Assembly (NCBI GenBank): GCA_963732595.1
Contig: CAVSZZ010000001.1
Span: 376,043-440,042, forward strand
Length of the DNA stretch: 64,000 bases
Source: JAFGXF01 sp963732595
Lineage (GTDB): Bacteria; Chloroflexota; Anaerolineae; Anaerolineales; Anaerolineaceae
Direction: 5' to 3'
Under the pieces are notes generated by a model that searched no databases, had not been told where the DNA came from, and saw only the letters and a program-made list of their open reading frames with translations. Numbering within the stretch: position 1 is the stretch's first letter; each line of letters starts with the position of its first letter. Both the position numbers and the translations under genes were made by a program. This document shows, in pieces, positions 1 through 8,033 of the stretch.

Positions 1-887
1 TCAGTTGGGAGGCCAGCGCCGGTGCAACCGGTTATGAATACTGCGTTGACAGCGATCTTACAAGCCCGGGTTGTGATGGGGACTGGGTGGAGACTACCTC
101 GACCCAGGCCATTGTCACCGATTTAACGAACATGACCCAGTATGAATGGCAGGTGCGGGCGGTCAATGCCAACCCCACGATAATAGAGTCAGACGGAGGT
201 TGGTGGACTTTCTCAACCATCCCATTGCATTCGTCGCTTCCATTTATCATGAGTCCCATGTTACCCAGGCCGGTTCTGAATCCGGTCACGATCGGTCCGG
301 GGGAGAACAACTACATCCTGACATGGAATGCAATCGCTGGAGCGACGAAATATAATATCTGGGAATCCACCTCGACCACCTTCCCGACCGATCCCAAATA
401 TGTGGATATCACCGGGACCAGTTACCCCCTTCCATCGGGCGTAAACCCAACCAGATATTATTACTATGTGGTTGCCACGAGCCCGTCGAAATCCAGTCCA
501 CCTTCCAACACCATCGCAGTCGACCGGCAGTATGAGCTGGAAGATAATAACAGTTCGACTACAGCAGATGGGCAGATCTTCCCGGGTGTGACCTATTATT
601 ATCAGCTCAAGGACACCAAGGATTATTTCAAGATCTACATATCAGGTCCTGGGACGATAAACGTAGCACTGACAAGTTTTCCAACGATGTTATGGAATGG
701 GCAATTGCAACTCTTCGATGGGGATATGATTGCCAGAGCTTACGATGTTCACCCCGAAGATGGTGTCATGTCACTCACCTTCGCATCTCCTGAAGCTGGT
801 TGGTACTATATTTATATCGCATCACCAAGTGGATATTCATCCGAGACCTGGTATGGGCTGATTACACACTTTACACCCACACCCTGA
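1..887 (+). CDS. Secreted FN3/pre-peptidase-type domain protein, C-terminal part
   Basis: The open frame enters from the left edge (first full codon at base 3) and ends with TGA at 885-887, so only the C-terminal 294 residues are seen. The start reads as the end of a fibronectin-III-like unit (GYEYCVD, then YEWQVRAVN), followed by a second beta-sandwich unit around WNAIAGATKYNIWES and YYYYVVATS. The last 100 residues (from about YELEDNNSS) look like a bacterial pre-peptidase C-terminal domain: an ExNNS opening followed by DTKDYFKIYI and LQLFDGD. Such modules are carried by large extracellular enzymes and adhesins. The catalytic part, if any, lies outside the window. No membrane anchor or sorting signal is visible at the C-terminus. 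Confidence 0.75.
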   Translation, partial: SWEASAGATGYEYCVDSDLTSPGCDGDWVETTSTQAIVTDLTNMTQYEWQVRAVNANPTIIESDGGWWTFSTIPLHSSLPFIMSPMLPRPVLNPVTIGPGENNYILTWNAIAGATKYNIWESTSTTFPTDPKYVDITGTSYPLPSGVNPTRYYYYVVATSPSKSSPPSNTIAVDRQYELEDNNSSTTADGQIFPGVTYYYQLKDTKDYFKIYISGPGTINVALTSFPTMLWNGQLQLFDGDMIARAYDVHPEDGVMSLTFASPEAGWYYIYIASPSGYSSETWYGLITHFTPTP

Positions 888-911
888 TCCTCGCCTGATC
901 ACCATTCAACC

Positions 912-943
912 AACCACCCCGAAATATTTCGGGGTGGTTTCAT
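912..943 (+). terminator. Rho-independent terminator of the FN3 gene
   Basis: Perfect 28-nt palindrome at 912-939 (arms around ACCACCCCGAAA and TTTCGGGGTGGT) followed by a short T run, 25 bases after the stop codon. It separates the secreted protein gene from the ABC-F leader region. Confidence 0.85.
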
Positions 944-975
944 TTAGACAAAGCCATCATGTAATGGTGAAGTAC

Positions 976-1034
976 GCAACATGATATGTTGCAGTAAACA
1001 CCATGATATGGTGCAATACACACCATGTTATAAT
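976..1034 (+). promoter_or_regulatory. Tandem palindromic operator-like repeats ending in a -10 box
   Basis: Two hairpin-type palindromes with the same centre are spaced 23 bases apart: gcaacatgatatgttgc (976-992) and caccatgatatggtg (999-1013). A third half-copy, caccatg, sits at 1021-1027. The run ends in TATAAT at 1029-1034, preceded by GT (a near-extended -10), with no good -35 box. I infer a promoter for the ABC-F gene with tandem sites for a dimeric regulator across the -35 region. The shared ATGATAT core with different flanks argues for repeated protein sites rather than one RNA hairpin. Confidence 0.5.
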
Positions 1035-1087
1035 CCGCTTAGAACAGGAAAAGGTTATCAGGCATGCACAACACTTATTAGAATCTC

Positions 1088-1123
1088 ATGGTTTTTTCTG
1101 GGTACGACCCGCCATTGTATTGA
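1088..1123 (+). CDS. Candidate leader peptide (11 aa) of the ABC-F gene
   Basis: ATG at 1088 opens an 11-codon frame MVFSGYDPPLY ending in TGA at 1121-1123. The stop codon abuts the first arm of the intrinsic terminator at 1123-1145, the arrangement expected if ribosome position on the leader controls terminator folding. No clear Shine-Dalgarno is seen before it. A still shorter frame, MHNTY (1063-1080), lies upstream with an AAAGG about ten bases before it. Both are small enough to be chance; position is the main support. Confidence 0.4.
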   Translation: MVFSGYDPPLY

Positions 1124-1154
1124 ACCGGGAACGTTCGCCCCGGTTTTTCTTTTT
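1123..1154 (+). terminator. Intrinsic terminator in the ABC-F 5' leader (candidate attenuator)
   Basis: Stem AACCGGG (1123-1129) pairs with CCCGGTT (1139-1145) around a 9-base loop and runs directly into TTTTTCTTTTT. It ends only 14 bases before the ATG of the ABC-F gene at 1169 and lies downstream of the TATAAT at 1029. It is therefore in the leader of that transcript rather than at the end of the previous gene, which has its own terminator at 912-943. Transcription attenuation in front of ABC-F resistance genes is an established regulatory mode. Confidence 0.65.
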
Positions 1155-1168
1155 AAGATAGGTGTTCC

Positions 1169-2797
1169 ATGCTGACTGCACATCACATTTCAAAATCCTA
1201 CGGCGTCCAGCCGGTTCTCAAAGACATCTCCTTCAGCCTCAACTCCGGTGAGCGCAGCGGGCTGATCGGACCCAACGGCTGCGGCAAGACCACCCTGCTG
1301 CATATCCTGACTGGGCAGGCAAAACCGGATTCCGGTTCGGTGGCTTTCACCCGCCCTAATTTACGCGTAGGGTACCTGGCCCAGGGGCTCGAAGCCAGGC
1401 CTGGACAGACCATCGCAGCCTTCCTCGATCTTGCAGTCGATCCGCACGGTGACCTCGAAGGCGAGATCGCCCGACTGGCGACTGAGCTGGCTAAAAATCC
1501 CTCGGATCTCAACCTGCAAAGCCGCTATGACCTGGCCCTCGAGCGACTGGCGGACCCGGGTGTTAAACCCGAGGCCATCCTGTCACCGCTCGGCCTGGCA
1601 GACATCCCAACCGACACGCCCGTCCGGCAGCTCAGCGGCGGTCAGAAGACGCGCCTGTCGCTGGCGAAGATCCTGCTGGCGGACCCGCACCTTCTGCTGC
1701 TGGATGAACCCACCAACCACCTGGACATCACCATGCTCGAATGGCTGGAAACCTGGTTGAACGGCTTCAAGGGGGCTACCCTGGTCGTCTCGCATGACCG
1801 CGCCTTCCTCGACAACACGGTCAGTAACATCCTGGAACTCGATTTAGTCACTCACGGAATGAAAGCCTACCCTGGTAATTACAGCGATTACATCGAGCAC
1901 AAGCTGGCCGAACGCGAACACCAGGCCCAGGAATGGCAGGACCAGCAGGCGGAGATCGCCCAGCTCAAAGCGGCAGCCGCCCACCTGCGAGGATTGACCC
2001 ACTTCAAGAAAGGCGGAAAAGCCGACACCGGCGACAAGTTCGCCAAGAACTTCTTTATGGGCCGCGCCACCAAGGGCGTGGCCGGGCGGGCCAAGCACCT
2101 CGAAGCGCGCATCGAGAAGCTCCTCAACGAGAACCAGGTGGAACGGCCCAAGCCATCCTGGCAGTTAAAGCTGGATTTCGGCGCCCCGGAACACCAGAGC
2201 CGGGATGTGATGATCGCCAAAGGCTTATCTATCGGCTATGCGCAGGAACACCCCCTGCTGACCGACGTCGACCTGCATATCCGCGCAGGGCAGCGCATCG
2301 CCCTGACCGGTGAGAATGGCTCAGGCAAGACCACCCTGGTGCGCACCATCACCGGGCATCTCCCCCCGCTGGCGGGGTTGCTCAAGGTGGGCGAAAAGGT
2401 GCGCCTGGGTTACATGGCCCAGGAACAGGAACTGCTCGACCCGCGTTTAAGCGGGCTGGAAACCATCCAGAAGGTCGCGCCGTTCAATGAGACCGAAGCG
2501 CGCCACTTCCTGCATTTCTTCCTGTTCAGCGGGGATGATCCGCTGCGCCCGAGCGGCAGCTATTCTTACGGCGAACGTGCCCGGTTGATGCTGGCACTGA
2601 TGGTCGCAGAGGGATGCACCTTCCTGGTGCTGGACGAACCCATCAACCACCTCGACATCCCCTCGCGGGCACGCTTCGAACAGGCGCTGGCCAATTTCAA
2701 AGGCGCCGTCCTGGCGGTCGTTCATGACCGCTGGTTCATTCAGAATTTCGCCGAGGATGTGTGGCTGATCGAAAAGGGTCATCTGACCCGGTATTGA
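1169..2797 (+). CDS. ABC-F family ATPase (ribosome-associated translation/antibiotic protection type)
   Basis: A 542-residue cytosolic protein with two ABC cassettes and no membrane segment, the ABC-F architecture. Cassette 1 has Walker A GPNGCGKT, signature LSGGQKTR and Walker B LLLLDEPTNHLD. Cassette 2 has Walker A GENGSGKT, an altered signature YSYGERAR and LVLDEPINHLD. Between them is a charged, probably helical linker (about residues 235-335), the part that in ABC-F proteins reaches the ribosomal P-site tRNA and peptidyl-transferase region. ABC-F proteins either tune elongation or eject ribosome-targeting antibiotics. Which applies here cannot be decided from sequence, but the leader with a terminator favours a drug- or stall-inducible member. 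The start at ATG 1169 has a modest AGGTG ribosome site. Confidence 0.9.
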   Translation: MLTAHHISKSYGVQPVLKDISFSLNSGERSGLIGPNGCGKTTLLHILTGQAKPDSGSVAFTRPNLRVGYLAQGLEARPGQTIAAFLDLAVDPHGDLEGEIARLATELAKNPSDLNLQSRYDLALERLADPGVKPEAILSPLGLADIPTDTPVRQLSGGQKTRLSLAKILLADPHLLLLDEPTNHLDITMLEWLETWLNGFKGATLVVSHDRAFLDNTVSNILELDLVTHGMKAYPGNYSDYIEHKLAEREHQAQEWQDQQAEIAQLKAAAAHLRGLTHFKKGGKADTGDKFAKNFFMGRATKGVAGRAKHLEARIEKLLNENQVERPKPSWQLKLDFGAPEHQSRDVMIAKGLSIGYAQEHPLLTDVDLHIRAGQRIALTGENGSGKTTLVRTITGHLPPLAGLLKVGEKVRLGYMAQEQELLDPRLSGLETIQKVAPFNETEARHFLHFFLFSGDDPLRPSGSYSYGERARLMLALMVAEGCTFLVLDEPINHLDIPSRARFEQALANFKGAVLAVVHDRWFIQNFAEDVWLIEKGHLTRY

Positions 2798-2914
2798 TCC
2801 CACCCCAACAGATGAATACGGATCATGAGCCGCTTGTTTGATGATCAATGCAAATCCGGCAAGAGGCCTGTTCGAACACCTCCGATCCGTTCGAGATCTG
2901 GAGGAAGGGTTTTC

Positions 2915-4885
2915 TCAGGGCAACGTCTTCAGGACCTCGATGACCGCAGCATAGGCCGGTTTTGGGATGTAATCGATATCGAATAACAACGGCGCCGCAT
3001 CGGGTGTGTGGTTTTTATAGACCCAGGGGGAATACGGTGATGAGATCCAACTGGTCCCATCATCGACACCCCAGGTGGCGAAGACGGTGCATACACCAGA
3101 CCGGATACAGGCAGTCATCATATCGGCGTAAAGCTGCGCCTGGATCTGAAGCTTCTCCTCCGTCGTTCCCCCGATCTCATGCAGATTCACATCCATTTCG
3201 GTGATCATGACCTTCACACCCAGGTCACCGAATTGCTGCATGGTCGCTTCGACTTCCTTTTCCACCGGGATCACATGGCTCGACCAGGGCAGGAACAGGT
3301 GCATCTGCATGCCGATCGCATCCACCGGGATGCCCCTTTCCTTCATGGATTTCACCATCTGGTACAGCGCAGCGATATTGTAGGAGGTATCATCATCGCG
3401 CGGGCTTTCATTATTGGCTGAGTTGAAAAGCAGGATCGCCTCAGGGTCGGCTTCCCGCGCCCATTGAAACGATTTTTCGATATATTCCGATCCGATGTGG
3501 TCGTACCAAAAGTCCGCCCCATAATAGCGGTCCCGCTCAGGCGCCTCATTGGCGATACTCCATATTTTGACCCGGTCCGCGTAACGGCCAACTAGAATGG
3601 AGATATGGGAGTGAAGGATATCCAATAATTCATCTTTGGAATAATCCCCCTGCTTCAACCAATCGGGCAGCACGCCTTGATCATAAGAACCCCACACCAG
3701 GTGCGAGGCGTACAGTGTCAATCCATATTTCGCGCTGTCATTCACCACCTGGTCCATCAGCGCAAAGTCGTACTCATCCGGACCGAGCCAAACCCTGGCA
3801 TCTGTAAATACGCTCAAAATGCCCAGGTTGAAATCATGACGGATCACGCCACAGTAACGCTCATCCATCATCATGTCGGGGCTGAATTCCGTGCCGATCA
3901 GGATCCCACGGGGAGCTGCCAGTTCTGCCAGGCCCGGTTCGGTCATCCAGGAGGTCTCATTTATGCCGACAGGCGGGGTCGAGAGGGATAGATGGGTGAC
4001 CTTTAACGTCCCCGGGTAGCCCACCGTGGTGCCGAATTGAAACCAGCCATTCGGGAAGAGCCCATCCGGCAAGTTCAATCCAGGATAAGTGGTGAGGTCA
4101 AGCTCGAGGACAACCGAACCACTTTCATCGGAAATTTGCAATTGCTTTCCATTGGCATCCAGGAACAGCAGCGTGATCTCCTGATCTGGGGGGATCGCAA
4201 GCGGTATTCCCACCGTATATCCTTCCGTCGAACCATCACGAAACCCTAAATAATAGGAGGACTCATCGACGGAGATATCCAGGCGGGTGATATCCTTCCA
4301 CCAGGGATCGTTATCCGGCATGCCGGTAATCCTGACGGCAGCCCACGGGCTGGACTCATTTTGCAGCCCGAAGTGGATGCGCAGGGGAACCGGGACGGGA
4401 TGATGGGTAGGGTCCGTCACCCAATCCGTCTGCTCGTCAGAAGACGGCGAGGCAATCAACTCTCCGCCATTTTCCGAGGAAAAGTAAGACCAGTTGCTGT
4501 AATCCACGACCGGCTGCCAGGGCACCTGAGCGGCCCTCAATTCAGGGATGGCGCCTGTCAGACCCGATAGAGCGGATATTGGTAGGAAACCCTTCTCGAT
4601 TCCATCACCATCCTGGTATTCGACGGCAGCGAAATCCTGATAGAGGCCCGTGACTGCCAGACGGGTGCCTTCGGGAACCAGCTCCTGACTGGAACAGGCA
4701 GCCATCCCCGGATAAACCGACAGGATCGCCCGGCCGCTGACAGTGGCCGAACCGACCGGCAGATCGGTTGGCACCGCCGGCGCGATTGTGGCTTCAGGAA
4801 GTCCGGATGGGGTTGTCATCGCCGGGGCACAAGCTGCCAGAAAAGTGACCAGTACACACAGGGAGATGCATTTTTTTATGTTCAT
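2915..4885 (-). CDS. GH10 endo-beta-1,4-xylanase-like lipoprotein
   Basis: A 656-residue exported protein. The N-terminus is a lipoprotein signal (hydrophobic stretch ending LAACAPAM, Cys 19). Residues about 330-650 form a glycoside hydrolase family 10 barrel: the acid/base glutamate lies in IANEAPE and the nucleophile glutamate in MITEMDV, matching the usual NEA and TELD signatures. The YADRVKIWSIANE segment is typical of GH10. Between anchor and barrel are about 290 residues that include an SH3-like stretch and a beta-rich part that could be carbohydrate-binding; I cannot assign a family. Likely role: surface hydrolysis of xylan or a related beta-glycan. It is convergent with the ABC-F gene. 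Confidence 0.88.
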   Translation of the reverse strand: MNIKKCISLCVLVTFLAACAPAMTTPSGLPEATIAPAVPTDLPVGSATVSGRAILSVYPGMAACSSQELVPEGTRLAVTGLYQDFAAVEYQDGDGIEKGFLPISALSGLTGAIPELRAAQVPWQPVVDYSNWSYFSSENGGELIASPSSDEQTDWVTDPTHHPVPVPLRIHFGLQNESSPWAAVRITGMPDNDPWWKDITRLDISVDESSYYLGFRDGSTEGYTVGIPLAIPPDQEITLLFLDANGKQLQISDESGSVVLELDLTTYPGLNLPDGLFPNGWFQFGTTVGYPGTLKVTHLSLSTPPVGINETSWMTEPGLAELAAPRGILIGTEFSPDMMMDERYCGVIRHDFNLGILSVFTDARVWLGPDEYDFALMDQVVNDSAKYGLTLYASHLVWGSYDQGVLPDWLKQGDYSKDELLDILHSHISILVGRYADRVKIWSIANEAPERDRYYGADFWYDHIGSEYIEKSFQWAREADPEAILLFNSANNESPRDDDTSYNIAALYQMVKSMKERGIPVDAIGMQMHLFLPWSSHVIPVEKEVEATMQQFGDLGVKVMITEMDVNLHEIGGTTEEKLQIQAQLYADMMTACIRSGVCTVFATWGVDDGTSWISSPYSPWVYKNHTPDAAPLLFDIDYIPKPAYAAVIEVLKTLP

Positions 4886-5044
4886 AGTGGGTTCGATGGA
4901 ATTGCAATGCTCTTTCTATCTGTTATGTTTTACGTGATGTTCTTTCGGTTACCACCTGAACCACCCATTATACGCTCAGTTGGTGCCGGTCAAGCTGCAA
5001 ATACGATCCACTTGCGAGATTTGATCCGCCGTATAATATCGGTG

Positions 5045-5518
5045 ATGAAAAAGACCTTCTCACGAACACTGCTCCTGTTGATCCTGGTTCTGCTAACAAG
5101 CTGCTCGCCGTCAACCGAGGCAGGTCAGGCGCTGCAGGTAATGGAGCGTTATTTCAGCGCGCTGGCGGCCGGCGATTATGCCGCGGCTGACAGCTTGTAT
5201 GGCGGCGACTACCAGCTCTTCCTGGATTGGAACCACGACCTCACGGCGGAAGATCACACAGCATTATGGGAAAGGGCTTGCAAGTGGAATGGCTTGAACT
5301 GCCTGGCGGTCCGCACAGCCACCATGATCGCTCAGCAGGATGACATTTTCACCTTTACGGTTGAATTTTCAAACCCGGACGGGAGTTTGTATATTTTAGG
5401 TCCCTGCTGCGGCGCAGACGAAACCACCATGCCGCCCCTCTCCAGGTTCGATATCAGGGTCCGTCGGGATGCCAATGGGCAGTTCAAGGTGCTGGACCTG
5501 CCGGTCTATTCTCCATAA
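5045..5518 (+). CDS. Small lipoprotein of unknown function
   Basis: A 157-residue product if the start is ATG 5045 (MKKTFSRTLLLLILVLLTSC); the frame is open further upstream but the signal peptide fixes this start. The lipobox LLTSC puts the mature N-terminus at Cys 20. The mature part begins with a helix, ALQVMERYFSALAAGDYAAA, a pattern common in NTF2/DUF4878-like lipoproteins, followed by a beta-rich region with a CC pair. A similar fold is likely for the lipoprotein at 26387. No enzymatic residues are recognised. It converges on the epimerase gene with only six bases between the stop codons. Confidence 0.7.
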   Translation: MKKTFSRTLLLLILVLLTSCSPSTEAGQALQVMERYFSALAAGDYAAADSLYGGDYQLFLDWNHDLTAEDHTALWERACKWNGLNCLAVRTATMIAQQDDIFTFTVEFSNPDGSLYILGPCCGADETTMPPLSRFDIRVRRDANGQFKVLDLPVYSP

Positions 5519-5524
5519 ACAAGG

Positions 5525-6541
5525 TCATCCATTCTTTGGAAAACCCTTCTCGTATGCGGCAATGATCGCATCCCATTTCTGAAGCTCAGCCTGATCGACC
5601 ATCTGCCTGGCCGGGTCGGCATCGAACCAGGCGATGACGCGCTTCACGCCCTCCGCCCAGCTGACCTTGCAGCCGTAATCGGGCACATTGCGCTTGATCT
5701 TGCTATTGTCAAAAACAACGCTGTTGCTCTTATCACCGATCAAAGTTCCGGTGTAAGTGTCATCCCAGGCTGCCAGCCAGTCGGACGGGATGTGAATGAT
5801 ATTCGGTTTGACTCCCAGCTCCTCGTAAACCTGCATATAGAGTTGGTTCCAGGTCAGGACCTCATCCGAGGTGATGTGGAAAGCCTCCCCGATGGCAGCT
5901 GACTGCCCGAACAAACCCAGCAGACCGACGGCGAAATCCGCGTTCCAGGTGCAGACCCACAATGAGGTGCCATCGCCGGGGACGATGACCTGTTTGCCCT
6001 GGCGCATGCGGTCGATGGCCGTGTAGGGATGCTGCCAGCTGTTCATGCACAGGGTTAAGTTGGAGGGACCGTAGGTCAGGGACGGGCGCACGATCGTCAC
6101 CGGGAATCCATCCTGGCGGAAGGCCTTCATCAACTTTTCCTCGCAGGCGATCTTGTCGCGCGAATACTGCCAGAAAGGGTTCTCGAGCGGCGTCTCTTCG
6201 GTGATCAGGTGATGGGCAGGAGGTTTTTGGTAGGCACTGGCCGAGCTGATGAAAATGAACTGTCCGACTTTTCCGGAAAAAAGCGAGAGGTCGCGCTCAA
6301 TGTCGGCCGGGGTGTAGGCGATCCAGTCCACCACGACGTCGAAGGTATGCTCCGCCAGCAATGCGGCCAGCTTGCCCGGATCGGCGTGAATGTCTGCGGT
6401 GAGAAGCTGCGCGCCATCAGGAATGGGATATTTGCTGGATTGCGAGCGGTTCAGGATGGTGAGGTCCATCCCGCGCTGAACGGTCAGCTCGGAGCAGGCC
6501 GAACTGATCAACCCCGTGCCACCGATGAAAAGTACTTTCAT
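5525..6541 (-). CDS. NAD-dependent epimerase/dehydratase (extended SDR)
   Basis: A 338-residue protein with the N-terminal Rossmann motif FIGGTGLISSA (GxxGxxS), the DVVVDWIAYTPAD segment, and FISSASAYQKP followed by a YSRDKIACE (YxxxK) catalytic pair. It is therefore an extended short-chain dehydrogenase acting on nucleotide-sugars or related substrates. The family resembles chloroplast-stem-loop/mRNA-binding-type and UDP-glucose-4-epimerase-like members; the substrate cannot be predicted. A strong GAGGAG ribosome site precedes ATG 6541. It stands alone, about 30 bases after the next minus-strand gene. Confidence 0.82.
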   Translation of the reverse strand: MKVLFIGGTGLISSACSELTVQRGMDLTILNRSQSSKYPIPDGAQLLTADIHADPGKLAALLAEHTFDVVVDWIAYTPADIERDLSLFSGKVGQFIFISSASAYQKPPAHHLITEETPLENPFWQYSRDKIACEEKLMKAFRQDGFPVTIVRPSLTYGPSNLTLCMNSWQHPYTAIDRMRQGKQVIVPGDGTSLWVCTWNADFAVGLLGLFGQSAAIGEAFHITSDEVLTWNQLYMQVYEELGVKPNIIHIPSDWLAAWDDTYTGTLIGDKSNSVVFDNSKIKRNVPDYGCKVSWAEGVKRVIAWFDADPARQMVDQAELQKWDAIIAAYEKGFPKNG

Positions 6542-6569
6542 ATTAACTCCTCAAATATTGGTTATATAT

Positions 6570-6887
6570 TTAGTCGGATGATATGAGTCCTTCTTTTACC
6601 GCCCGTTCATAACTCTTCTGAACTTGCTGTTCAAGTTGATTTTCAATTCCATAGTACCTGCTCATATCGAGGACCGCTGTCAGAATATCCTGTAATTCCT
6701 TGGCTAATGCCATGTCATCTGGCATACGTCCGCTTTCCCGCTTTCGGCCGACGGATTCTCTCAGGTGAACCTGGTCAGCAAGTTCCCCGGATTCTTCCAT
6801 CAAACGTGCCAGGATTCGGAAAGGGTCGCGATTTCCCGGAAACCGTTTTTCAAGTGCCTCACAGATCTTGTAGATTTTCTGAATCAT
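6570..6887 (-). CDS. MazG-like nucleotide pyrophosphohydrolase
   Basis: A 105-residue helical protein if ATG 6887 (MIQKIYKICEALEK) is used; the frame is open upstream but that part overlaps the deaminase. The pattern LARLMEESGELADQV followed by ELQDILTAVLDMSRYY corresponds to the EExxE and ExxD metal sites of the all-alpha NTP-pyrophosphatase (MazG/dUTPase) superfamily. A house-cleaning role on non-canonical NTPs is likely. It starts four bases after the deaminase stop, so the two are probably co-transcribed and both act on nucleotides. Confidence 0.7.
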   Translation of the reverse strand: MIQKIYKICEALEKRFPGNRDPFRILARLMEESGELADQVHLRESVGRKRESGRMPDDMALAKELQDILTAVLDMSRYYGIENQLEQQVQKSYERAVKEGLISSD

Positions 6888-6891
6888 AGAA

Positions 6892-7374
6892 TCACCCTGA
6901 TCTACCTTGTAAACAAAGGTCAGCTTCTTCTTCCGAAAACCGGCGGAAAAGCGCCACACATTCCTCCTGCAGGACACCCCCCGCATAACGATGGACACGC
7001 TTCTGGATGTAAGGAACGGCATCGATCACCAACCGTCCCTGAACGTAGTTGTCCGGCATGCCGAAAACGATCTCCCAGATATTCGCCATGATGATGGCCC
7101 CCAGGCACATGACACACGGCTCGCAGGTCGTGTAGAGCGTGCACTCGGGTCCATGCTCCTGCAGCAAGGCCGAACAGGAGTTGATGGCGTTGATCTCAGC
7201 ATGCGCGATATTATTACGGCTCGAGGCAAACGTGTTGGAGCCCCGCCCGATTACCTGACCATCATGGACAATCACAGCGCCGATCGGCCGGTCGCCACGT
7301 TTCAGTGCAGCTTCAGCTTCCTTGAGTGCTTCACGCATGAAAGCATCATCAGCGGGTGTAACAGTAGTGATCAC
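6892..7374 (-). CDS. Cytidine/guanine deaminase-superfamily nucleoside deaminase
   Basis: A 160-residue zinc deaminase. The motif HAEINAI gives the zinc His and catalytic Glu, and PCVMC gives the two zinc Cys; ALKRGDRPIGAVIVHDG is the family N-terminus. The closest relatives are the CMP/dCMP deaminase-like group that includes TadA and guanine deaminase. The length and missing tRNA-binding tail details prevent a firm choice; a free purine or pyrimidine base or nucleoside is the likely substrate. It is followed directly by the MazG-like gene in what looks like a two-gene operon. Confidence 0.82.
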   Translation of the reverse strand: MITTVTPADDAFMREALKEAEAALKRGDRPIGAVIVHDGQVIGRGSNTFASSRNNIAHAEINAINSCSALLQEHGPECTLYTTCEPCVMCLGAIIMANIWEIVFGMPDNYVQGRLVIDAVPYIQKRVHRYAGGVLQEECVALFRRFSEEEADLCLQGRSG

Positions 7375-7449
7375 CGGGTCATCCTTTGTGACGGGTTATA
7401 CCTTAATATCCGATTTTTGGGATAGCTTGTTGATTAATTCAAAACTAAT

Positions 7450-7917
7450 TCATCCACGTGAAAAACTCTCCAGAACGGCCAGAACTTCGCGGTTATCCGG
7501 CTCCTGGATCATCGATTTGGCATAGTGCGTATAACGGATACAGCCGCTTCGATCGACTAGGAACACGCAGGGTGTGCCCAGCGAGAAGAACTGTTTGATC
7601 TGCAGGTACTGCCCGGCCACCTCGGCGCGCTTGTCCGTCAGGATCGGGTAAGGCATGGGATTGGCGCGCAGGTAGCGTTCGATCGTGCGCGGACCATTGG
7701 GGACCATCACCAGGATGGCCGTATTTAAAGCTTCGAATCGGGGATAGTCATGGCGCAACTGCGCCATATGATGGGTGCAGTGTGGTCAGGCAAAGCCGAT
7801 ATTGAATGTCAACAGGACATTTCGGGTCCGGTAGAGGTCAGATAAACTATGCAGCTGCCCGGTATGATCGGGCAGCGTGAAATCCGGGGCTTTATCACTG
7901 ATGGATAGACGCTTCAA
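7450..7917 (-). CDS. Peroxiredoxin/thioredoxin-fold protein with in-frame TGA, probable selenoprotein (UxxC)
   Basis: Read through one TGA, the frame from TTG 7917 (after GGAGG, five-base spacing) to the stop at 7450 gives 155 residues of an AhpC/TSA-type fold: SDKAPDFTLPDHTGQ, then NVLLTFNIGFA-U-PHCTHHMAQ, then an FSLGTPCVFLVDRSG core. The TGA is codon 44 (7786-7788), exactly where these proteins carry the first redox Cys of a CPHC motif, so it would read U-P-H-C with the second Cys intact. A 7-bp hairpin lies 18 bases downstream (see 7750-7767). Established knowledge: bacterial UGA/selenocysteine is recoded this way in Prx-like proteins. Alternatives are a sequencing error or a dead gene; the intact frame on both sides argues against decay. 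Likely role: thiol or peroxide reduction in the cytoplasm. Confidence 0.75.
7750..7767 (-). promoter_or_regulatory. Candidate bacterial SECIS hairpin
   Basis: In the mRNA, AUGGCGC pairs perfectly with GCGCCAU around an AGUU loop. The stem begins 18 bases after the UGA at 7786-7788. A short stem-loop in the coding region just after the UGA, with a G in the first two loop positions, is the known pattern for bacterial SECIS elements bound by SelB. The hairpin also codes for part of the protein (MAQLRH), so chance cannot be excluded. Confidence 0.55.
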
Positions 7918-8033
7918 CCAAACCTCCGATTTATGAAATTTATAGTCATTCTTTCTTCATTACAATGTACGTTCAATGACCAGTCTAACCGATTAGCGTT
8001 AAGAGTCTCATTAACCCTTCGGCGGTGGAATGG

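Noticed and set aside
981..1175. 64-codon plus-strand frame over the ABC-F leader
   Set aside because: It covers the palindromes, the -10 box and the terminator, and has no ribosome site or protein-like composition.
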